Shown piece by piece: positions 6,879 to 7,634 of a stretch of DNA of 7,634 nucleotides (the first letter of the stretch is position 1; every line of letters begins with the position of its first letter). This DNA comes from CAZAGT01 sp964484515. GTDB taxonomy: Bacteria; Desulfobacterota; DSM-4660; Desulfatiglandales; HGW-15. The position numbers and the translations under genes are program-made. Below the pieces are notes generated by a model that saw only the letters and a list, made by a program, of their open reading frames with translations, did not search any database and was not told where the DNA came from. The stretch covers positions 1 through 7,634 of the forward strand of contig CAZAGT010000255.1 of the NCBI GenBank assembly GCA_964484515.1, read 5' to 3'.

Positions 6879-7097
6879 TTGCGTCAAATCCGATCTCGAA
6901 CATTTTACTGCCGGAAGGTTGGCACGCCTGTAACCTTGGTGGAGTATACGAGGTGTGATTCCGGGTACGAACCCACATGTGGTCTGATCAGCTGTTCCCA
7001 CCAGGAACACTGTTCTCACAAGCCCTCACACGGAAGAGAGTCGATCTATCCGTGGGCGCATTGTCCCGGACGCCCGGATCGCCCGGTTGAGAGGTAA
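6879..7097 (+). CDS. Small cysteine-rich hypothetical protein
   Basis: I do not recognise this 72-residue ORF. It has six cysteines (residues 11, 26, 34, 39, 45, 62) and several histidines (41, 44, 47, 51, 61), with spacing C-x14-C-x7-C-x4-C-x5-C-x16-C, including CGLISCSHQEHC. There is no signal peptide or membrane segment, so a small cytoplasmic metal-binding (zinc-type) protein is the simplest reading; the C-terminus PGRPDRPVER looks disordered. Support for it being real: a well-placed AAGGAG, a position 24 bases after atpK on the same strand, and a Cys/His density unlike random translation. Against: the TTG start, the small size and no family match that I can name. It lies in the same frame as atpK immediately after its stop. 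It may be co-transcribed with the ATPase genes without being part of the enzyme. Confidence 0.45.
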   Translation: MRQIRSRTFYCRKVGTPVTLVEYTRCDSGYEPTCGLISCSHQEHCSHKPSHGRESIYPWAHCPGRPDRPVER

Positions 7098-7152
7098 GTC
7101 CTCCGCACACGGTACAATAGAGGATCCGCCCATAATGCCGAGCTATACTGCC

Positions 7153-7169
7153 GAGAGCCTCAACCTCTC
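7153..7169. other. Short inverted repeat in the convergent intergenic region
   Basis: GAGAG (7153-7157) and CTCTC (7165-7169) form a perfect 5-bp stem with a 7-base loop, followed on the + strand by ATTTCAT. This is weak as a terminator. It lies between the 3' ends of the operon and of the CBS gene, where termination of both transcripts is expected. Confidence 0.2.
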
Positions 7170-7180
7170 ATTTCATCCGT

Positions 7181-7230
7181 CCTTGCCGGGTTTACCCGCC
7201 TTGGGCGAGATGCCCCGTGCGTCAGCAAGG
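7181..7230. terminator. Branched inverted-repeat structure between convergent genes (possible terminator region)
   Basis: CCTTGC (7181-7186) can pair with GCAAGG (7225-7230), enclosing two hairpins: CGGG-TTTA-CCCG (7187-7198) and GGGC-GAGAT-GCCC (7203-7215). The whole would be a three-way junction. It starts 6 bases beyond the CBS gene stop and lies in the shared 3' region of two convergent transcripts. No T-run follows on either strand, so if it stops transcription it is not a standard intrinsic terminator; an RNA 3'-end-protecting structure is another reading. Confidence 0.3.
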
Positions 7231-7236
7231 GGTACT

Positions 7237-7634
7237 TCACTGCTCATCTTCCCAAGTCACGTAACACTCGGGCCCCGCGATCTCGAGGAGTTCGTTTAGG
7301 ATCTCCATCAGGTTTATGACACCGACGATGCGCTCCTCTCGGACGACCAGTGGTTGGCGCACATCCTCTTTGAACATGAGATAGAGGGCCCTGTTGATCG
7401 TGTCATCTTCGTTCAAGATGGGATGGATGGGCGACATGATGTCTTTTACCTTCTTGTGTGCCTCCTGTTTCACCAAATCGACGAAGCTGCTGTGGAGCCA
7501 TTTGAACTGGTTCTGAAACTCGGCGATATCCTCGGCCACGTCGCGGGCTCTGGAGGTAAGCATGCGGTGAAAGGCGCGACCGGTCTCGGGCTGCTTGGCC
7601 TCCTCGGGAACAAGCCCTCTGATGAGGCTGTAGC
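7237..7634 (-). CDS. CBS-domain protein, C-terminal part (5' end off-window)
   Basis: 131 codons of a - strand gene are visible; the frame stays open to the window edge, so the start is not included. The ATG at 7563-7561 is internal rather than a proven start, since the reading continues upstream without a stop (GLVPEEAKQPETGRAFHR). The visible part has a charged helical stretch (roughly visible residues 10-60) and then one CBS motif (about 62-117), with VKDIMSP, the DDTINRALYLM helix, QPLVV and IVGVINLMEILNELLE. CBS domains usually work in pairs and bind adenine nucleotides, so a second one may lie off-window, or this protein may dimerise through single domains. The C-terminus ends in YVTWEDEQ. 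It is convergent with the ATPase operon and probably unrelated to it. What it regulates cannot be told from this part. Confidence 0.85.
   Translation of the reverse strand, partial: YSLIRGLVPEEAKQPETGRAFHRMLTSRARDVAEDIAEFQNQFKWLHSSFVDLVKQEAHKKVKDIMSPIHPILNEDDTINRALYLMFKEDVRQPLVVREERIVGVINLMEILNELLEIAGPECYVTWEDEQ

Noticed and set aside
6960..6985. tRNA T-arm-like sequence on the - strand (GGGTTCGTACCC)
   Set aside because: The stem is only 4 bp, the loop does not fit the T-loop pattern, and no acceptor or anticodon stem can be built around it.
6973..7009. Cluster of small palindromes (CCACATGTGG, CTGATCAG, TGTTCC-CACCA-GGAACA)
   Set aside because: They are short, different from each other, followed by no T-run and lie inside the likely Cys-rich ORF; chance is an adequate explanation.
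7065..7089. Repeats of CCCGGA/CCCGGT with a 9-base period
   Set aside because: Only about three imperfect copies, explained as codons for the Pro/Arg-rich tail of the small ORF.
7087..7118. Promoter-like TTGAGA (7087-7092) and TACAAT (7113-7118)
   Set aside because: The spacer is 20 bases, too long for a normal sigma-70 promoter, and no + strand gene follows.
7087..7299. 70-residue + strand ORF across the operon/CBS boundary
   Set aside because: It runs antisense into the conserved CBS gene, overlaps the structured intergenic stretch and has no ribosome binding site or recognisable features.

Overview
This window is most of a bacterial V/A-type (rotary) ATPase operon on the + strand, followed by the 3' part of an unrelated gene on the - strand. 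It is moderately GC-rich by eye. The operon has the reduced bacterial layout known from Chlamydiae, Spirochaetes, Bacteroidetes and scattered other bacteria: [E, off-window] - DUF2764 - A - B - D - I - K, with no gene for subunits F, C or G/H in view. The host is therefore a bacterium, not an archaeon. The phylum cannot be fixed from this sequence; operons of this type move horizontally and occur sporadically in many GC-rich lineages.

Layout. Positions 3-560 hold a DUF2764 protein whose start codon overlaps a possible upstream stop (ATGA at 3-6). atpA (538-2283, catalytic subunit) starts inside the end of that gene, and atpB (2267-3568, regulatory subunit) starts inside the end of atpA, so these three are probably translationally coupled. 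A 46-base gap with a small GC hairpin leads to atpD (3615-4217, central rotor shaft). Then come atpI (4242-6023, membrane stator) and, after an unusual gap of about 390 bases, atpK (6414-6854, proteolipid ring). That gap holds no convincing intact gene. It does contain a possible frame-shifted remnant that faintly resembles RusA-type resolvases, a 12-base AT-rich palindrome, and a duplicated Shine-Dalgarno segment just before atpK. A small cysteine-rich ORF (6879-7097, TTG start, good ribosome binding site) follows atpK. A structured 139-base intergenic stretch then separates the operon from a convergent CBS-domain gene (7237-7634, - strand, 5' end off-window).

How the parts work together. 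A and B form the A3B3 ATPase head. D is the shaft turning inside it, I carries the ion half-channels with the two essential arginines, and K forms the ion-carrying ring. DUF2764 sits where a coupling or stalk subunit would be expected and may replace subunit C; that is inference. AtpK keeps the polar residues that bind Na+ in the Enterococcus hirae NtpK ring (Ser57, Gln58, Tyr61, Gln100, Glu129), so Na+ coupling is a serious possibility. The most useful observations are this ion-site signature, the disrupted I-K gap with the doubled Shine-Dalgarno, and the small Cys-rich ORF. I did not find a clearly new system.
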